DNA from: Nitratireductor sp.
Lineage (GTDB): Bacteria > Pseudomonadota > Alphaproteobacteria > Rhizobiales > Rhizobiaceae
Direction of reading: 5' to 3'
Assembly: GCF_017794765.1 (NCBI RefSeq)
Contig: NZ_CP051236.1
Span: 2,804,176-2,868,175 of the forward strand
Length of the DNA stretch: 64,000 bases
Below, piece by piece: positions 49,342-59,572 of this stretch. Every line of letters starts with the position of its first letter. Position 1 is the first letter of the stretch. Under the pieces are notes generated by a model. The model worked only from the letters and a program-made list of their open reading frames with translations, made no database searches and had not been told where the DNA came from. A program made the position numbers and the translations under genes.

Positions 49342-50655
49342 TCAGGCTGCCCGCTCGATGCGGATAACTTGCGGCTTGTCCACGAGATGACCGTCCTTCA
49401 TCACACCGTCAACCGCTTTGCGAACGGCCGCTTCCGTTGTCTCATGAGTGACGAGAATCACGTTCTTCTGCTCGTCCGGCAGGCCGCCATCGGCATGCTG
49501 GACGATCGATTCGAGCGAAATCTCGTTATCGGCCATGCGCTTGGCAATGGCCGCGAACACACCGGCGCGGTCATGCACCGTCATACGGATGAAGTACCCT
49601 CCCTCGTGCGAGCGCATTCGCGCCCGCTTGTAGGGTTTCAGCTTGGCCGCCGGACGCCCGAAGACCGGACCGTGCTGAAAACCCGGGCGGCTCTTCGCAA
49701 TGTCGGCCATATCGCCGATGACCGCAGAGGCTGTAGCATTTCCGCCTGCGCCAGGTCCTGAAAGCAGAAGCTCGCCAAGCACATCGGTTTCGATCGCCAC
49801 GGCATTGGTCACGCCATGCACCTGCGCGATCACCGAGTGCGTGGGAACCATCGTCGGATGGACCCGTTGCTCGATCCCGCTCTCGGTCTTGACGGCGACG
49901 CCCAGCAACTTGATGCGATAGCCAAGTTCGCTCGCAGCCCGGATATCTGCCTGGCTGATATTGGAGATGCCCTCCATGTAGATGTCGTCAGCAGAGATCT
50001 GACAGCCGAAAGCGAGACTCGTAAGGATCGAGAGTTTATGTGCCGTGTCGTGTCCCTCGATATCGAAGGTGGGATCGGCTTCGGCATATCCAAGGCGCTG
50101 CGCTTCTGAGAGACAGTCTTCAAAGGAGAGCCCTTCTTCCTCCATGCGTGTCAGAATGTAGTTCGCCGTGCCGTTCATGATGCCGAACACACGGCTCACT
50201 TCATTCCCGGCGAGCGCTTCACGCATGGTCTTGATAACGGGGATGCCGCCGGCCACTGCGGCTTCGTAGTTGAGAAGAACGCCCTTCTCCTCCGCGATCG
50301 CCGCCAGCGCGACACCGTGTTTGGACAGCAATGCCTTGTTCGCCGTCACCACGTGACGCCCCGCCTCCAATGCCGTCTTCACGGAATCATAGGCAGCACC
50401 GCTGTCGCCACCGATCAGTTCGACGAACACGTCGATCTCGGCGGATCCGGCCAGCTCGACCGGGTCGTCAAACCATTGCGCATTGCCCAGTTCGATGCCG
50501 CGGTCGCGATTGCGGTCACGTGCAGAAACTGCAGTCAGGGCCATTGTGCGTCCGCATTGCCTGGTCAGTTCCGCTTCCTTGTCCGTCATGCAACGCACGA
50601 CGGAAGCGCCTACGGTTCCCAAACCCGCAATTCCAATACGCAACGCTTCGGCCAT
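49342..50655 (-). CDS. hom: Homoserine dehydrogenase
   Basis: The 437-residue enzyme reduces aspartate semialdehyde to homoserine for threonine, methionine and isoleucine synthesis. It has the NAD(P)-binding start IAGLGTVGASVV, the catalytic NGTANYILTRMEEEG and AEADPTFDIEGHD blocks, and a C-terminal ACT domain (about 345-430, YFIRMTVHDRAGVFAAIA) that would allow threonine feedback. It is not fused to an aspartokinase. It lies 40 bases downstream of the aminotransferase gene. Confidence 0.96.
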   Translation of the reverse strand: MAEALRIGIAGLGTVGASVVRCMTDKEAELTRQCGRTMALTAVSARDRNRDRGIELGNAQWFDDPVELAGSAEIDVFVELIGGDSGAAYDSVKTALEAGRHVVTANKALLSKHGVALAAIAEEKGVLLNYEAAVAGGIPVIKTMREALAGNEVSRVFGIMNGTANYILTRMEEEGLSFEDCLSEAQRLGYAEADPTFDIEGHDTAHKLSILTSLAFGCQISADDIYMEGISNISQADIRAASELGYRIKLLGVAVKTESGIEQRVHPTMVPTHSVIAQVHGVTNAVAIETDVLGELLLSGPGAGGNATASAVIGDMADIAKSRPGFQHGPVFGRPAAKLKPYKRARMRSHEGGYFIRMTVHDRAGVFAAIAKRMADNEISLESIVQHADGGLPDEQKNVILVTHETTEAAVRKAVDGVMKDGHLVDKPQVIRIERAA

Positions 50656-50695
50656 GATGCGGCGTGCTCCTTCTCGATAGTTCAGTGATTAAGAC

Positions 50696-51919
50696 TCAGC
50701 GTCGGGCGCCGAGCGGGATGACGTTGTCAGTGTTTTCCGGTGCGGTTGCAAGGAAGCGCTTGATGCTGCGAGCAGCCTGCCGGATCCGGTGCTCGTTTTC
50801 CACCAGCGCGATACGCACATACTGGTCCCCGAACTCACCAAAACCGATGCCAGGTGCAACCGCCACCTCGGCCTTTTCCACCAGAAGCTTGGAAAACTCC
50901 AAAGAGCCAAGTTCACTGTAGGCATCCGGGATCGGCACCCACGCAAACATGGTAGCTGGCGGAGGCGGCACGTCCCAGCCGGCGCGGCCAAACGATTCCA
51001 CTAGCACATCTCGGCGGCGACGATAGACTTCGCGGACCTCTTCAATCTCCGTGCCATCGGAATTCAAAGCAGCCGCAGCCGCCACCTGAATCGGTGTGAA
51101 CGCCCCATAATCCAGATAGGATTTGACGCGCGACAACGCAGCGATCAGCCGCTCATTGCCGACCGCAAACCCCATGCGCCAGCCCGGCATGGAAAAAGTC
51201 TTGGACATGGAGGTGAACTCCACCGTGACGTCCATCGCGCCGGGCACTTCCAGAACGGAAGGCGGCGGATTACCCTCGAAATAGATCTCCGAATAGGCAA
51301 GATCAGAAAGGATGATCAGATCGTTTCTGCGCGCAAACGCGACCACATCCTTGTAAAAATCCAGCGACGCCATGCAGGCTGTCGGATTCGACGGGTAATT
51401 GAGGATGAGCGCGATAGGCTTCGGCGTCGAATAGCGCACGGCACGTTCGAGCGCCGGAATGAAATTCGTGTCAGGTTCGGCGGGGATGGCACGCACAACG
51501 CCACCCGACATAATGAAACCGAAAGCGTGAATTGGGTAAGTCGGATTGGGACACAGGACCACATCGCCCGGCGCAGTGATCGCCTGGGCCATATTCGCAA
51601 ACCCCTCCTTCGACCCCAGGGTCGCGACCACCTGGGTTTCAGGGTTGAGCTTTACGCCGAACCGACGCTCGTAATAGGCCGCTTGCGCCCGCCGAAGACC
51701 GGGAATGCCGCGCGAAGAAGAATAGCGATGTGTACGCGGATCGCGCACGACGTCACACAGTTTGTCAACAATGGCCTGAGGGGTTGGAAGATCGGGATTT
51801 CCCATGCCGAGATCGATGATGTCGGCACCGCGCGAACGCGCACTCGCCTTGAGGCGATTCACCTGCTCGAAAACATAGGGCGGGAGCCGACGGATTTTAT
51901 GAAATTCTTCCATCATCAT
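50696..51919 (-). CDS. Class I/II pyridoxal-phosphate aminotransferase (AlaC-like)
   Basis: The 407-residue protein has the PLP-lysine motif SMSKTFSMPGWRMGF, the NYPSNPTACMA cofactor-contact block and the LGMGNPDLPTP start typical of the AlaC group of alanine or glutamate-pyruvate aminotransferases. Rhizobial copies are often labelled LL-diaminopimelate aminotransferase, which is less certain. The start has three successive Met codons; the exact one is unclear. It is first in a leftward run with hom, where supplying an amino acid for the aspartate family would make sense. Confidence 0.88.
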   Translation of the reverse strand: MMMEEFHKIRRLPPYVFEQVNRLKASARSRGADIIDLGMGNPDLPTPQAIVDKLCDVVRDPRTHRYSSSRGIPGLRRAQAAYYERRFGVKLNPETQVVATLGSKEGFANMAQAITAPGDVVLCPNPTYPIHAFGFIMSGGVVRAIPAEPDTNFIPALERAVRYSTPKPIALILNYPSNPTACMASLDFYKDVVAFARRNDLIILSDLAYSEIYFEGNPPPSVLEVPGAMDVTVEFTSMSKTFSMPGWRMGFAVGNERLIAALSRVKSYLDYGAFTPIQVAAAAALNSDGTEIEEVREVYRRRRDVLVESFGRAGWDVPPPPATMFAWVPIPDAYSELGSLEFSKLLVEKAEVAVAPGIGFGEFGDQYVRIALVENEHRIRQAARSIKRFLATAPENTDNVIPLGARR

Positions 51920-52002
51920 ACCTCGATGCAGGTGACGCGAGACCGGTGACCGGTCCTCATATACCCATTCCCTCGACTGGTCGAGGGGAAGGAGAGCAGA
52001 GG

Positions 52003-52425
52003 TTATTCGCTCTTTTCGATTTCCTCGAGCTGCCGCTCGGCATGCGTTTTGGCAAGTCGGCGCAGACGTGCCGCCTCGGCTTCGGCGTTGTTGCCTGGAG
52101 CGCGGACAGCCAGACGTTCCCGCACAGCGGAGAGATCGCGCGTGAGCGCGTCCTTCTCGGTGGCATCAATCGGCGTCGCTGCCGATTCCGGCGGGATGTT
52201 GAGATCGGGATAAGCGCCGGTATTGCGCACAGCAGGGGCGGACGTTACCTCTGGCGCGGGCTGCGACCCAGGCCTCGGCAAGGGTGTTGGCGTCCTGATC
52301 GCCGCGGATGGCACAGCGTCTTCCAGACTTGCGCTGACACATCCACCGAGCGTCAGCGAGAGGGAAACCGCCAGGCCAAGTACTTCGGTGATGCGAAAAA
52401 AACCGCGGTGAGCTCTGATTTTCAT
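52003..52425 (-). CDS. Small putative lipoprotein
   Basis: The 140-residue product has a signal peptide with a lipobox (LTLGGC), so Cys29 should be lipid-modified after export. The mature part is Pro- and Ala-rich, then a charged, probably helical C-terminal half (about residues 90-138, AEAEAARLRRLAKTHAERQLEEIEKSE in part). I do not recognize a family. It is divergent from phaC across 113 bases, and follows the aminotransferase gene's upstream side in the same direction, 83 bases away. Confidence 0.7.
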   Translation of the reverse strand: MKIRAHRGFFRITEVLGLAVSLSLTLGGCVSASLEDAVPSAAIRTPTPLPRPGSQPAPEVTSAPAVRNTGAYPDLNIPPESAATPIDATEKDALTRDLSAVRERLAVRAPGNNAEAEAARLRRLAKTHAERQLEEIEKSE

Positions 52426-52538
52426 ATTCTCTTCCGATTCAAGCCACTACCATGCATGATGGTCGCGGGGGAGCCTCCCGTGAGATTACGTTAACACCGC
52501 GCCGCTTGAAAGGCGCGTTCAGGTTGCAGGCGCAAATT

Positions 52539-54368
52539 ATGGCTCAGGAAAAGCAGACCAACGGCGCAGGAAACCACGCAGACTCAACGCTCCAGCAGTA
52601 TTTCGCAAAAGATCCCGAACGTCTGGCGCAAAATTTGGCGCGCGCGCTTGAGGAACTCGGCAAGGCTGCGGCCTCCTGGACGCAAGCGAGAGAAAAGGGC
52701 GAGACGAGCGACATAACGGCCGCGCCGATTGCCGACATGATCAGGACATTCTCGCGGGTTAGTGAATATTGGCTGGGCGACCCCACTCGTGCGCTGGAAG
52801 CTCAGACACGTCTCTTCGCCGAATTCATGGGCATCTGGGCAAATGCCATCCGCCGGCTGAGCGAAGAGAACGTCGGTGACTACGTTCCGACCCCAGCCAC
52901 CGACAAGCGTTTCCAGGACCCCGAATGGGCGCGCAACGCCTTTTTCAGTTTTCTCAAGCAGGCCTATCTCGTAACCGCACGTTGGGCCGCCGAGCTGGTG
53001 GATGGCGCTGATGAGCTCGATGACATAACGCGCCACAAGGCGCGGTTCTACGTCGAGCAGATGAGTCAGGCCCTGTCACCGTCGAATTTTCTCCTGACGA
53101 ATCCCGAGCTCTATCGCGAGACAATGGCGAGCGATGGGGAAAACCTCGTGCGCGGCATGCGCATGCTTGCCGAAGACATTGCCGCTGGAAAAGGCGATCT
53201 CAAACTCCGCCAGTCCGACAGTTCCAAATTCGAGATCGGCGAGAATCTGGCTACGACGCCGGGCAAAGTCGTTGCCCGCAACGATCTGGTCGAAGTCCTC
53301 CAATACGCCCCTGCGACGAAGAATGTATTGAAGCGGCCACTCCTCATCGTCCCCCCCTGGATCAACAAATTCTACATCCTCGACCTCAATCCCAGACGTT
53401 CCTTCATTCGCTGGGCGGTTGAGCAGGGACATACGGTTTTTGTCATTTCCTGGATCAATCCTGACGAACGCCACGCACGTTACGACTGGGCAGATTATAT
53501 CGACCGGGGCATAAAGTTTGCCCTCGACACCATCCAAGCCGCGACAGGAGAAAAACAGGTCAATGCCATGGGGTATTGCGTCGGCGGAACGCTGCTGGCA
53601 GCCTGCCTTGCCCTGATGGCCAACGAGGGCGATGACCGCATTGCCAGCGCCACCTTTCTAACCACACAGGTGGATTTCACCTTTGCAGGAGACCTAAAGG
53701 TCTTCGTCGACGAAGAGCAGATCCAGGCGCTGGACTCGGCAATGCGCGAACGGGGGTACCTGGACGCGACACGCATGGCTACCGCATTCAACATGCTACG
53801 CGCCGGCGATCTGATCTGGCCCTATGTCGTCAACAATTACTTGCGCGGCCAGGCTCCGCTGCCCTTCGACCTCCTTTACTGGAATTCCGATTCCACCCGG
53901 CTTGCAGCCGCCAACCACTCCTACTACCTGCGCAACTGCTATCTTGAGAACAACCTTTCGCGCGGCCGCGCTGTCCTGCGCGGCAAAACCCTTCGTCTCG
54001 AAGATATAAAAATCCCGATTTTCAACCTTGCCACGCGTGAGGATCATATAGCGCCTGCGAAATCCGTCTTCCTTGGCAGCCGGTTTTTCGGAGGGCCGGT
54101 CGAGTTCGTTCTTGCAGGTTCAGGGCACATAGCAGGCGTCATCAATCCGCCCGAAATGAAAAAGTACCAGTTCTGGACCGGCCGGGAGCCCCGTGGCGAA
54201 TTTGATGAATGGATGGCAGATGCCCGGGAGCATGGCGGCTCCTGGTGGCCCCAATGGCAACGCTGGATGATGTCGCAGGACAGCCGACAGGTGAAAGCCC
54301 GTAACCCTGCGAAGAACAAGAAGACGCTTGGCGATGCCCCCGGAGAATACGTGCGCATCCGCGCGTAA
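52539..54368 (+). CDS. phaC: Class I poly(3-hydroxyalkanoate) synthase
   Basis: The ATG at 52539 (MAQEKQTNG) gives 609 residues, normal for class I PhaC; an in-frame ATG at 52452 adds 29 atypical residues. The lipase-like box is GYCVGGT with the catalytic cysteine, followed by the aspartate and histidine region around GSGHIAGVINPP. It polymerizes 3-hydroxybutyryl-CoA into storage granules. phaA/phaB are not in the window. Position next to the aminotransferase-hom-glpX-recJ run agrees with rhizobial genomes as I recall them. Confidence 0.96.
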   Translation: MAQEKQTNGAGNHADSTLQQYFAKDPERLAQNLARALEELGKAAASWTQAREKGETSDITAAPIADMIRTFSRVSEYWLGDPTRALEAQTRLFAEFMGIWANAIRRLSEENVGDYVPTPATDKRFQDPEWARNAFFSFLKQAYLVTARWAAELVDGADELDDITRHKARFYVEQMSQALSPSNFLLTNPELYRETMASDGENLVRGMRMLAEDIAAGKGDLKLRQSDSSKFEIGENLATTPGKVVARNDLVEVLQYAPATKNVLKRPLLIVPPWINKFYILDLNPRRSFIRWAVEQGHTVFVISWINPDERHARYDWADYIDRGIKFALDTIQAATGEKQVNAMGYCVGGTLLAACLALMANEGDDRIASATFLTTQVDFTFAGDLKVFVDEEQIQALDSAMRERGYLDATRMATAFNMLRAGDLIWPYVVNNYLRGQAPLPFDLLYWNSDSTRLAAANHSYYLRNCYLENNLSRGRAVLRGKTLRLEDIKIPIFNLATREDHIAPAKSVFLGSRFFGGPVEFVLAGSGHIAGVINPPEMKKYQFWTGREPRGEFDEWMADAREHGGSWWPQWQRWMMSQDSRQVKARNPAKNKKTLGDAPGEYVRIRA

Positions 54369-54621
54369 TCACACAAAATGACAGCATGAAACAATGCTTT
54401 TAGGGGCCTTGAATGAACTTTGACGTAGTCTCGTGATGAAACATGTTCTTGCCTCAATTGTTTTCTAACGCCTATATGGTTCTTCATCGGGCTGGGATTC
54501 GCAGGCAAGACAAGCACTTGCTACAGATTTGCGATCCGAATTCGGTTCACCGTTGCGTGCTTAATACAACCAATTGAGGGGCATATTTCTGTTGTTGGGG
54601 GACGAGAGCGGAAAACGCTGT

Positions 54622-55773
54622 ATGACGGTGTTGGGCCATGGTCGGATCAGTCTGACAGGTGTAATTTGCGCGCTGTTTCTGGCCTCCTGCTCCACCACGT
54701 CTGACCCCGTAACCCAACTTGGCCTCGCGCCGACTGCGCTGCAGAGCGGCGACAGCGGGCCTGATCTGTCAACCAGCGATGGCGTCCTGTTTGCAGCCGC
54801 CGACGGCGCTGACGGATCGGAAACCTCGGGTTCGGTACCTCTCCCCTCCGAACGTCCTGGCCAAAAAGAAGAGGTGGCGTCCACCGAAGAGGTTTCGGCA
54901 GAGACAGCAGCGGCTGCGCAGGAGGAATCTGTCTCGGCAACCGAGACTGCCGCCGCCGGGAGCCCGTCAGAGGAAACCGCCTCTCCGACCGAGAGTGCCC
55001 CTACACAGACGGCAACCGCCTCTCCTGTTCCGGAAGACACTTCCGATGAGGTCTCAGCAGCCGATGCAACACCGCCGCCCGAAAGCGAATCAGCGTCCAA
55101 GCGACAGAGTTTCCTTTCAGCCTTCTTCTCTGCCAAGGAACCGAAAGCCGCAAAAGCAGCGGAGAAAGCCACTCGCCCCCTGATCGACACGAGCAAAGCC
55201 AAGCCCGCGGAGACGTCGAAGGTTATGCTCGCCTCGGCTTCACCCGACACGAAGCCCGTGCAGGCATCGGTCAATATGGGCTCAGCGCTCCCTGGGGTAC
55301 GGCAGGGCGAAAGCCTGTTCGAGTTCTCAAGCAAGACAGGCAGCGGTGATGCCGACGCAGATATTTACGAGGAGGAGCCAGCTTACCAGGTCGCCTCGGC
55401 TGCCGGTATGGCGAGACTTGCTCCCAATGGTCTCCTCAAACAGCGTGAAAGCGTTGATACCGCCTGTCTGAAACCTGCCCTGGTCGGCATGCTCAAGGCG
55501 ATCGAACGGCATTACGGCAAACGAATCGTCGTCACATCGGGTTATCGCAGCCCCAGTTACAATCGCCGTGTACGCGGCGCCCGTAAGTCTCTCCACATGT
55601 ATTGCGCCGCCGCCGACATCCAGATTGATGGCGTCAGCAAGTGGGAACTGGCCAAATATGTCCGCTCTATGCCCGGTCGTGGTGGCGTGGGCACCTATTG
55701 TCATACAAAATCGGTGCATGTGGACGTCGGCCCGGAGCGCGACTGGAACTGGCGCTGCCGTCGCAGAAAATAA
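54622..55773 (+). CDS. Lipoprotein with C-terminal peptidase M15-like (YcbK/DUF882-type) domain
   Basis: From ATG 54622 the product has 383 residues. A lipobox (LFLASC) near residue 23 indicates a lipid-anchored protein. A long low-complexity linker rich in Ala, Glu, Ser and Pro (about 40-235) follows. The C-terminal 120 residues form an M15-like domain: VTSGYRSPSYNRRV, the zinc-site HMYCAAADIQ, and SVHVDVG with the last histidine. Such domains cut peptide crosslinks or stems in peptidoglycan, so an anchored wall enzyme is likely. An in-frame TTG at 54574 is a less likely start. Confidence 0.85.
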   Translation: MTVLGHGRISLTGVICALFLASCSTTSDPVTQLGLAPTALQSGDSGPDLSTSDGVLFAAADGADGSETSGSVPLPSERPGQKEEVASTEEVSAETAAAAQEESVSATETAAAGSPSEETASPTESAPTQTATASPVPEDTSDEVSAADATPPPESESASKRQSFLSAFFSAKEPKAAKAAEKATRPLIDTSKAKPAETSKVMLASASPDTKPVQASVNMGSALPGVRQGESLFEFSSKTGSGDADADIYEEEPAYQVASAAGMARLAPNGLLKQRESVDTACLKPALVGMLKAIERHYGKRIVVTSGYRSPSYNRRVRGARKSLHMYCAAADIQIDGVSKWELAKYVRSMPGRGGVGTYCHTKSVHVDVGPERDWNWRCRRRK

Positions 55774-55853
55774 ATCACAAAAAAAGCATGGAACCATCAC
55801 AAGACGGGTTGCCCCCGGCAACGAAGCTCACTATAAGCCGGATCGTCTTGAGC

Positions 55854-55929
55854 GCGCCCATCGTCTAGCGGTCTAGGACGCCGCCCTTTCACGGCGGAAA
55901 CACGGGTTCGAGTCCCGTTGGGCGTGCCA
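55854..55929 (+). tRNA. tRNA-Glu (anticodon TTC)
   Basis: The 76-base sequence folds as a cloverleaf: acceptor GCGCCCA pairs with TGGGCGT, the anticodon stem CCGCC/GGCGG encloses CTTTCAC with anticodon TTC, and the T loop reads GGGTTCGAGTCCC. The 3' CCA is encoded. Confidence 0.97.
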
Positions 55930-56071
55930 GTTTTACCTCCTGACATCGTAGATCGGCCAATGGAATTCCTTGGCGTTTGACCCGACCTGCCAGCCCGCGT
56001 ACTTCTCGCTCATGGTTTGTTGAGCGATGGTGGCGTAACGGTTTCACCGGCATGAGCAGGAAGGCAGTGAA

Positions 56072-57046
56072 ATGCAGGGCCCGTTGATTGTTGCCGAAAA
56101 GGCGCTTGGTTTTGCCGCCTCGCGCGCCCGGTTCTTCCTCATCGCAGGGCTATTGGTCGGCACCGCCTCGCCGGCAGCTGCGCACGCGGCAAAACCCTGG
56201 ATCGCCGAAATGATTGCAGCTTTGCTCTTTCTGGCAGCCCTGAGGGTGGGACCGAAGGCCCTTGTCGGTGCGCTCGGTGAGCTGCGCCACTCGCTTGCTG
56301 CCACCCTCGCCTTTCAATTGTTTTTACCCATCAGCTTCGCGCTGGTGTTCCTGGCGACCGGCTGGGAAGGCGTCCTGCCTACGGCGCTGGTGTTGATGGC
56401 AGCTGCTGCTCCGGTTTCCGGGAGCCCGCATCTGGCGATCATGACCGGCAATGATCCTGCCCCAGCCATGCGGGTTATGACGCTTGGAACCGCACTCTTG
56501 CCGCTGACGGTTCTGCCCGTCTTCTGGCTCACACCCGCGCTTGGCAGCGCAGACGTGATTTTGGCGGCCGCCGGCCGGCTTCTGGCTGTCATCGTGCTTG
56601 CCGTGTCCGCAGCTTTTATTCTTCGCCGTTTCGCATTCGCAAACCCGACGCCGGTTGCGATCCGGTCGATTGACGGTCTTTCTGCCATTCTCATGAGTGT
56701 TGTGGTGATCGGTCTCATGTCGGCGGTCGGTGAGACGATTTTTGTTGATCCGGCACGGGTAGGCCTCAATCTCGCGATTGCCTTTGCGGCCAATTTCCTG
56801 TTGCAGATCGGCGTAACGGTCCTGCTCGAACGTTTTGGCTGGAAGACAATTGCAGCGCCATTGGGGATTGCTGCTGGTAACCGCAATATTGGCCTCTTCT
56901 TGACCGCCCTCCCCGCCGGCGTGACCGATTCGCTTCTGCTGTTCATCGGTTGCTACCAGATACCCATGTATCTGACGCCACTGGTCCTCGGCCCATACTA
57001 TCGAAAACGCGCTGCCGCGCTGTCCCGGCATCCGGCGCGCAACTGA
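56072..57046 (+). CDS. BASS-like (bile acid:sodium symporter superfamily) membrane protein
   Basis: The 324-residue protein has eight to ten hydrophobic segments spread over its length and no soluble domain. The [29 protein letters not shown] region and the C-terminal [17 protein letters not shown] segment resemble the two discontinuous-helix motifs of BASS-type transporters. The substrate is unknown. AGGAAGG precedes the ATG. It stands between tRNA-Glu and sfsA. Confidence 0.72.
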   Translation: MQGPLIVAEKALGFAASRARFFLIAGLLVGTASPAAAHAAKPWIAEMIAALLFLAALRVGPKALVGALGELRHSLAATLAFQLFLPISFALVFLATGWEGVLPTALVLMAAAAPVSGSPHLAIMTGNDPAPAMRVMTLGTALLPLTVLPVFWLTPALGSADVILAAAGRLLAVIVLAVSAAFILRRFAFANPTPVAIRSIDGLSAILMSVVVIGLMSAVGETIFVDPARVGLNLAIAFAANFLLQIGVTVLLERFGWKTIAAPLGIAAGNRNIGLFLTALPAGVTDSLLLFIGCYQIPMYLTPLVLGPYYRKRAAALSRHPARN

Positions 57047-57098
57047 TCAACCTGCAAAGACACCGCAATCCCAAGCAGATACGCATCGAAAGGCCCTC

Positions 57099-57800
57099 AT
57101 GGAATTTTCAGCACCGCTGATCGAGGCACGCCTGGTCCGCCGCTACAAGCGCTTCCTGGCAGATGTCATGCTCATGGACGGCACTGAGCTCACGGTCTCG
57201 GTACCGAACACCGGTTCCATGCTCGGGCTGACGGCCAGGGGATCGCGCGTCTATCTCTCCCACTCCGATGATCCGAAGCGCAAATATCGCCACCGTCTGG
57301 AGATCGTGGAGGCTGACGGCACCCTGGTCGGGATAAACACGGGACTGCCCAATAGACTTGCCGAGGAAGCAATCCATGCAGGCCTGGTCTCCGACCTTGC
57401 CACATACGACACTTTAAAGCGCGAACAGCGCTACGGGGAACGCTCCCGCATCGACATGCTTCTGGAAGATCCTCGGCGTCCCCGCGCCTATGTGGAGGTG
57501 AAGAATGTGCATTTCATGCGCGAAGAAGGTCTCGCGGAATTCCCCGATACAGTGACGGAGCGCGGAGCACGGCATCTGCACGAACTTGCCGCTATGCGCC
57601 AGGCAGGCCATCGGGCGGTCATGATCTATCTGGTACAAAGAGGCGACTGCCAGCGCTTTCGTTTGTGCGGCGATCTCGATCCTGCTTACGCAAAGGCTTT
57701 TGCACTCGCTGACAAGGCCGGGGTTGAAGCTTACGCCATCAAGTGCCAAATCACCCCTGAAGCAATCAAGCCCGATCGTCTGATAGACATCGTGCAATAA
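57099..57800 (+). CDS. sfsA: DNA/RNA nuclease SfsA
   Basis: The 233-residue protein starts [23 protein letters not shown] and has the SfsA hallmark [10 protein letters not shown], then the nuclease-like block [11 protein letters not shown] and [14 protein letters not shown]. It has an N-terminal OB-like domain and a PD-(D/E)XK-type core. SfsA was first linked to sugar fermentation in E. coli and later described as a nuclease. It is followed 54 bases later by map. Confidence 0.95.
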   Translation: MEFSAPLIEARLVRRYKRFLADVMLMDGTELTVSVPNTGSMLGLTARGSRVYLSHSDDPKRKYRHRLEIVEADGTLVGINTGLPNRLAEEAIHAGLVSDLATYDTLKREQRYGERSRIDMLLEDPRRPRAYVEVKNVHFMREEGLAEFPDTVTERGARHLHELAAMRQAGHRAVMIYLVQRGDCQRFRLCGDLDPAYAKAFALADKAGVEAYAIKCQITPEAIKPDRLIDIVQ

Positions 57801-57854
57801 AAACAGCAAAATCCGGCAACCATATCCAATCGAAGTGCAAGCGATTCAAACCTC

Positions 57855-58682
57855 ATGGTCACCTACCTCGAAGCAGACTCCGCCCCGATGCGAAACACTG
57901 GCCAGATTCGCCTGTACGGCGAGGAAGGCTTCGAAGGCATGCGCCGGGCATCGAACCTGACCGCACGCTGCCTGGACGAGCTTGCAGGCCGGGTTGCACC
58001 AGGTGTGACCACCAATGAGATTGACAGGTTTGTTTTTGAATTCGGTATGGATCACGGAGCGATCCCCGCGACGTTGAACTATCGCGGTTACACAAAATCC
58101 ACCTGCACCTCCATCAATCACGTGGTTTGCCATGGGATTCCGGATGATAAACCGCTGCGCGATGGCGATATCGTCAACATCGATGTCACCTATATCCTCG
58201 ACGGTTGGCATGGAGATTCGAGCCGCATGTATCCCGTCGGCACGATCAAGCGCGCCGCCGAACGGCTCCTCGAGGTCACCCATGAGTGCCTTATGCGCGG
58301 CATCGCCGCAGTAAAGCCCGGTGCACGCACGGGCGCGATCGGAGCGGCCATCCAGTCTTATGCGGAGGGAGAACGCTGTTCGGTTGTGCGCGACTTTTGC
58401 GGCCACGGGGTCGGTCAGTTGTTCCATGACGCACCCAACATCCTGCATTATGGCAGTGTGAACGAAGGTGTCGAAATGCGTCCCGGCATGATCTTCACCA
58501 TTGAACCGATGATCAATCTCGGTCGCCCGCACGTGAAGGTTTTGTCTGATGGCTGGACTGCGGTGACCCGCGATCGTTCACTGTCAGCCCAGTACGAGCA
58601 CTCGATCGGTGTCACAGAGACCGGCTGCGAAATTTTCACGCTTTCGCCCGCGGGGCTCGACCGGCCCGGTCTCCCGGCCTAG
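57855..58682 (+). CDS. map: Methionine aminopeptidase, type I
   Basis: The 275-residue enzyme removes the initiator methionine. Metal ligands are in GDIVNIDVTYILDGWHGDSSRM (two aspartates), the histidine of CGHGVGQLFHDAP and the glutamates of TIEPMINL and QYEHSI. All five positions are intact. The usual type I length is 255-275. sfsA lies 54 bases upstream and radC 66 bases downstream in the same direction. Confidence 0.96.
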   Translation: MVTYLEADSAPMRNTGQIRLYGEEGFEGMRRASNLTARCLDELAGRVAPGVTTNEIDRFVFEFGMDHGAIPATLNYRGYTKSTCTSINHVVCHGIPDDKPLRDGDIVNIDVTYILDGWHGDSSRMYPVGTIKRAAERLLEVTHECLMRGIAAVKPGARTGAIGAAIQSYAEGERCSVVRDFCGHGVGQLFHDAPNILHYGSVNEGVEMRPGMIFTIEPMINLGRPHVKVLSDGWTAVTRDRSLSAQYEHSIGVTETGCEIFTLSPAGLDRPGLPA

Positions 58683-58748
58683 ACTGCCATCAGGACGTGC
58701 GTCATCGGCAAACCGCACGTTCCCATGGAACAGTGGCGGGGACATTTC

Positions 58749-59489
58749 ATGGAAGAGGACGACGACCACGGTTTTCTGGCCGAACGGCCGCTTGTACCCA
58801 CTCGAAAATCCGGCATGAAGCCGCATTATCATGGACATCGGGACCGCTTGAGGCAGCGCTTCGCAGAAGCTGGCAGCACGGCGCTTTCCGATTATGAGTT
58901 ACTGGAACTCTTTTTGTTCCGCTCGATACCGCGTGCAGATACGAAAGGTCCGGCAAAAGCCTTGCTGGAACGCTTCGGCTCGCTTCCCGAGATTTTCGGC
59001 GCCCCGGAGCGCCTGCTGCAGGAAGTCGACGGTATAGGAGAGGCCGCCGCCCGCGATATCAAGGTGGCCGCTGCCCTGGCTCAGCGGATGCTTAAGGCAG
59101 ACTTGCGCGACCGCCAGCTCCTGACCTCATGGTCACAGGTGATTGAATATTGCACCGCGGTAATGGCCCATGAGAGCCGAGAGCAATTCCGCGTCCTTTT
59201 CCTCGACAAGAAGAACCAGCTTATTGCCGACGAGGTTCAGCAGACCGGCACCGTTGATCATACGCCGGTCTATCCGCGAGAGCTGGTTCGTCGCGCCCTG
59301 GAGCTCGCCGCCACGGCGGTCATTCTCGTTCACAACCACCCTTCAGGCGACCCGACGCCCTCCCGCGCCGATATCGACATGACGAAAACCATCGTCGACA
59401 CCGCCAAACCATTGGGCATCACGGTTCACGATCACATCATCATTGGCAAAAAGGGACATGCGAGTTTCAAGGGGCTTCGTCTTATCTGA
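58749..59489 (+). CDS. radC: RadC family JAB-domain protein
   Basis: From ATG 58749, 8 bases after GGCGGGG, the product has 246 residues; an ATG at 58725 is in frame. A helix-hairpin-helix region ([30 protein letters not shown]) precedes the JAB/MPN domain with the metal motif [19 protein letters not shown]. Despite the name, a DNA repair role in E. coli has been withdrawn and the function is not settled. It ends at a terminator shared with tig. Confidence 0.93.
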   Translation: MEEDDDHGFLAERPLVPTRKSGMKPHYHGHRDRLRQRFAEAGSTALSDYELLELFLFRSIPRADTKGPAKALLERFGSLPEIFGAPERLLQEVDGIGEAAARDIKVAAALAQRMLKADLRDRQLLTSWSQVIEYCTAVMAHESREQFRVLFLDKKNQLIADEVQQTGTVDHTPVYPRELVRRALELAATAVILVHNHPSGDPTPSRADIDMTKTIVDTAKPLGITVHDHIIIGKKGHASFKGLRLI

Positions 59490-59520
59490 TCGTGCCGCAA
59501 GAGAATATCCCTCAAAGGTA

Positions 59521-59546
59521 AAAGGCCGCTCATGGAGCGGCCTTTT
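59521..59546. terminator. Bidirectional intrinsic terminator between radC and tig
   Basis: AAAGGCCGCTC (59521-59531) and its complement (59535-59545) form a perfect 11-base stem with a 3-base loop, followed by T residues on the plus strand and flanked by A residues that give T residues on the minus strand. Confidence 0.88.
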
Positions 59547-59572
59547 CTGATCGTCCGATTAAAGAAGAAGGA

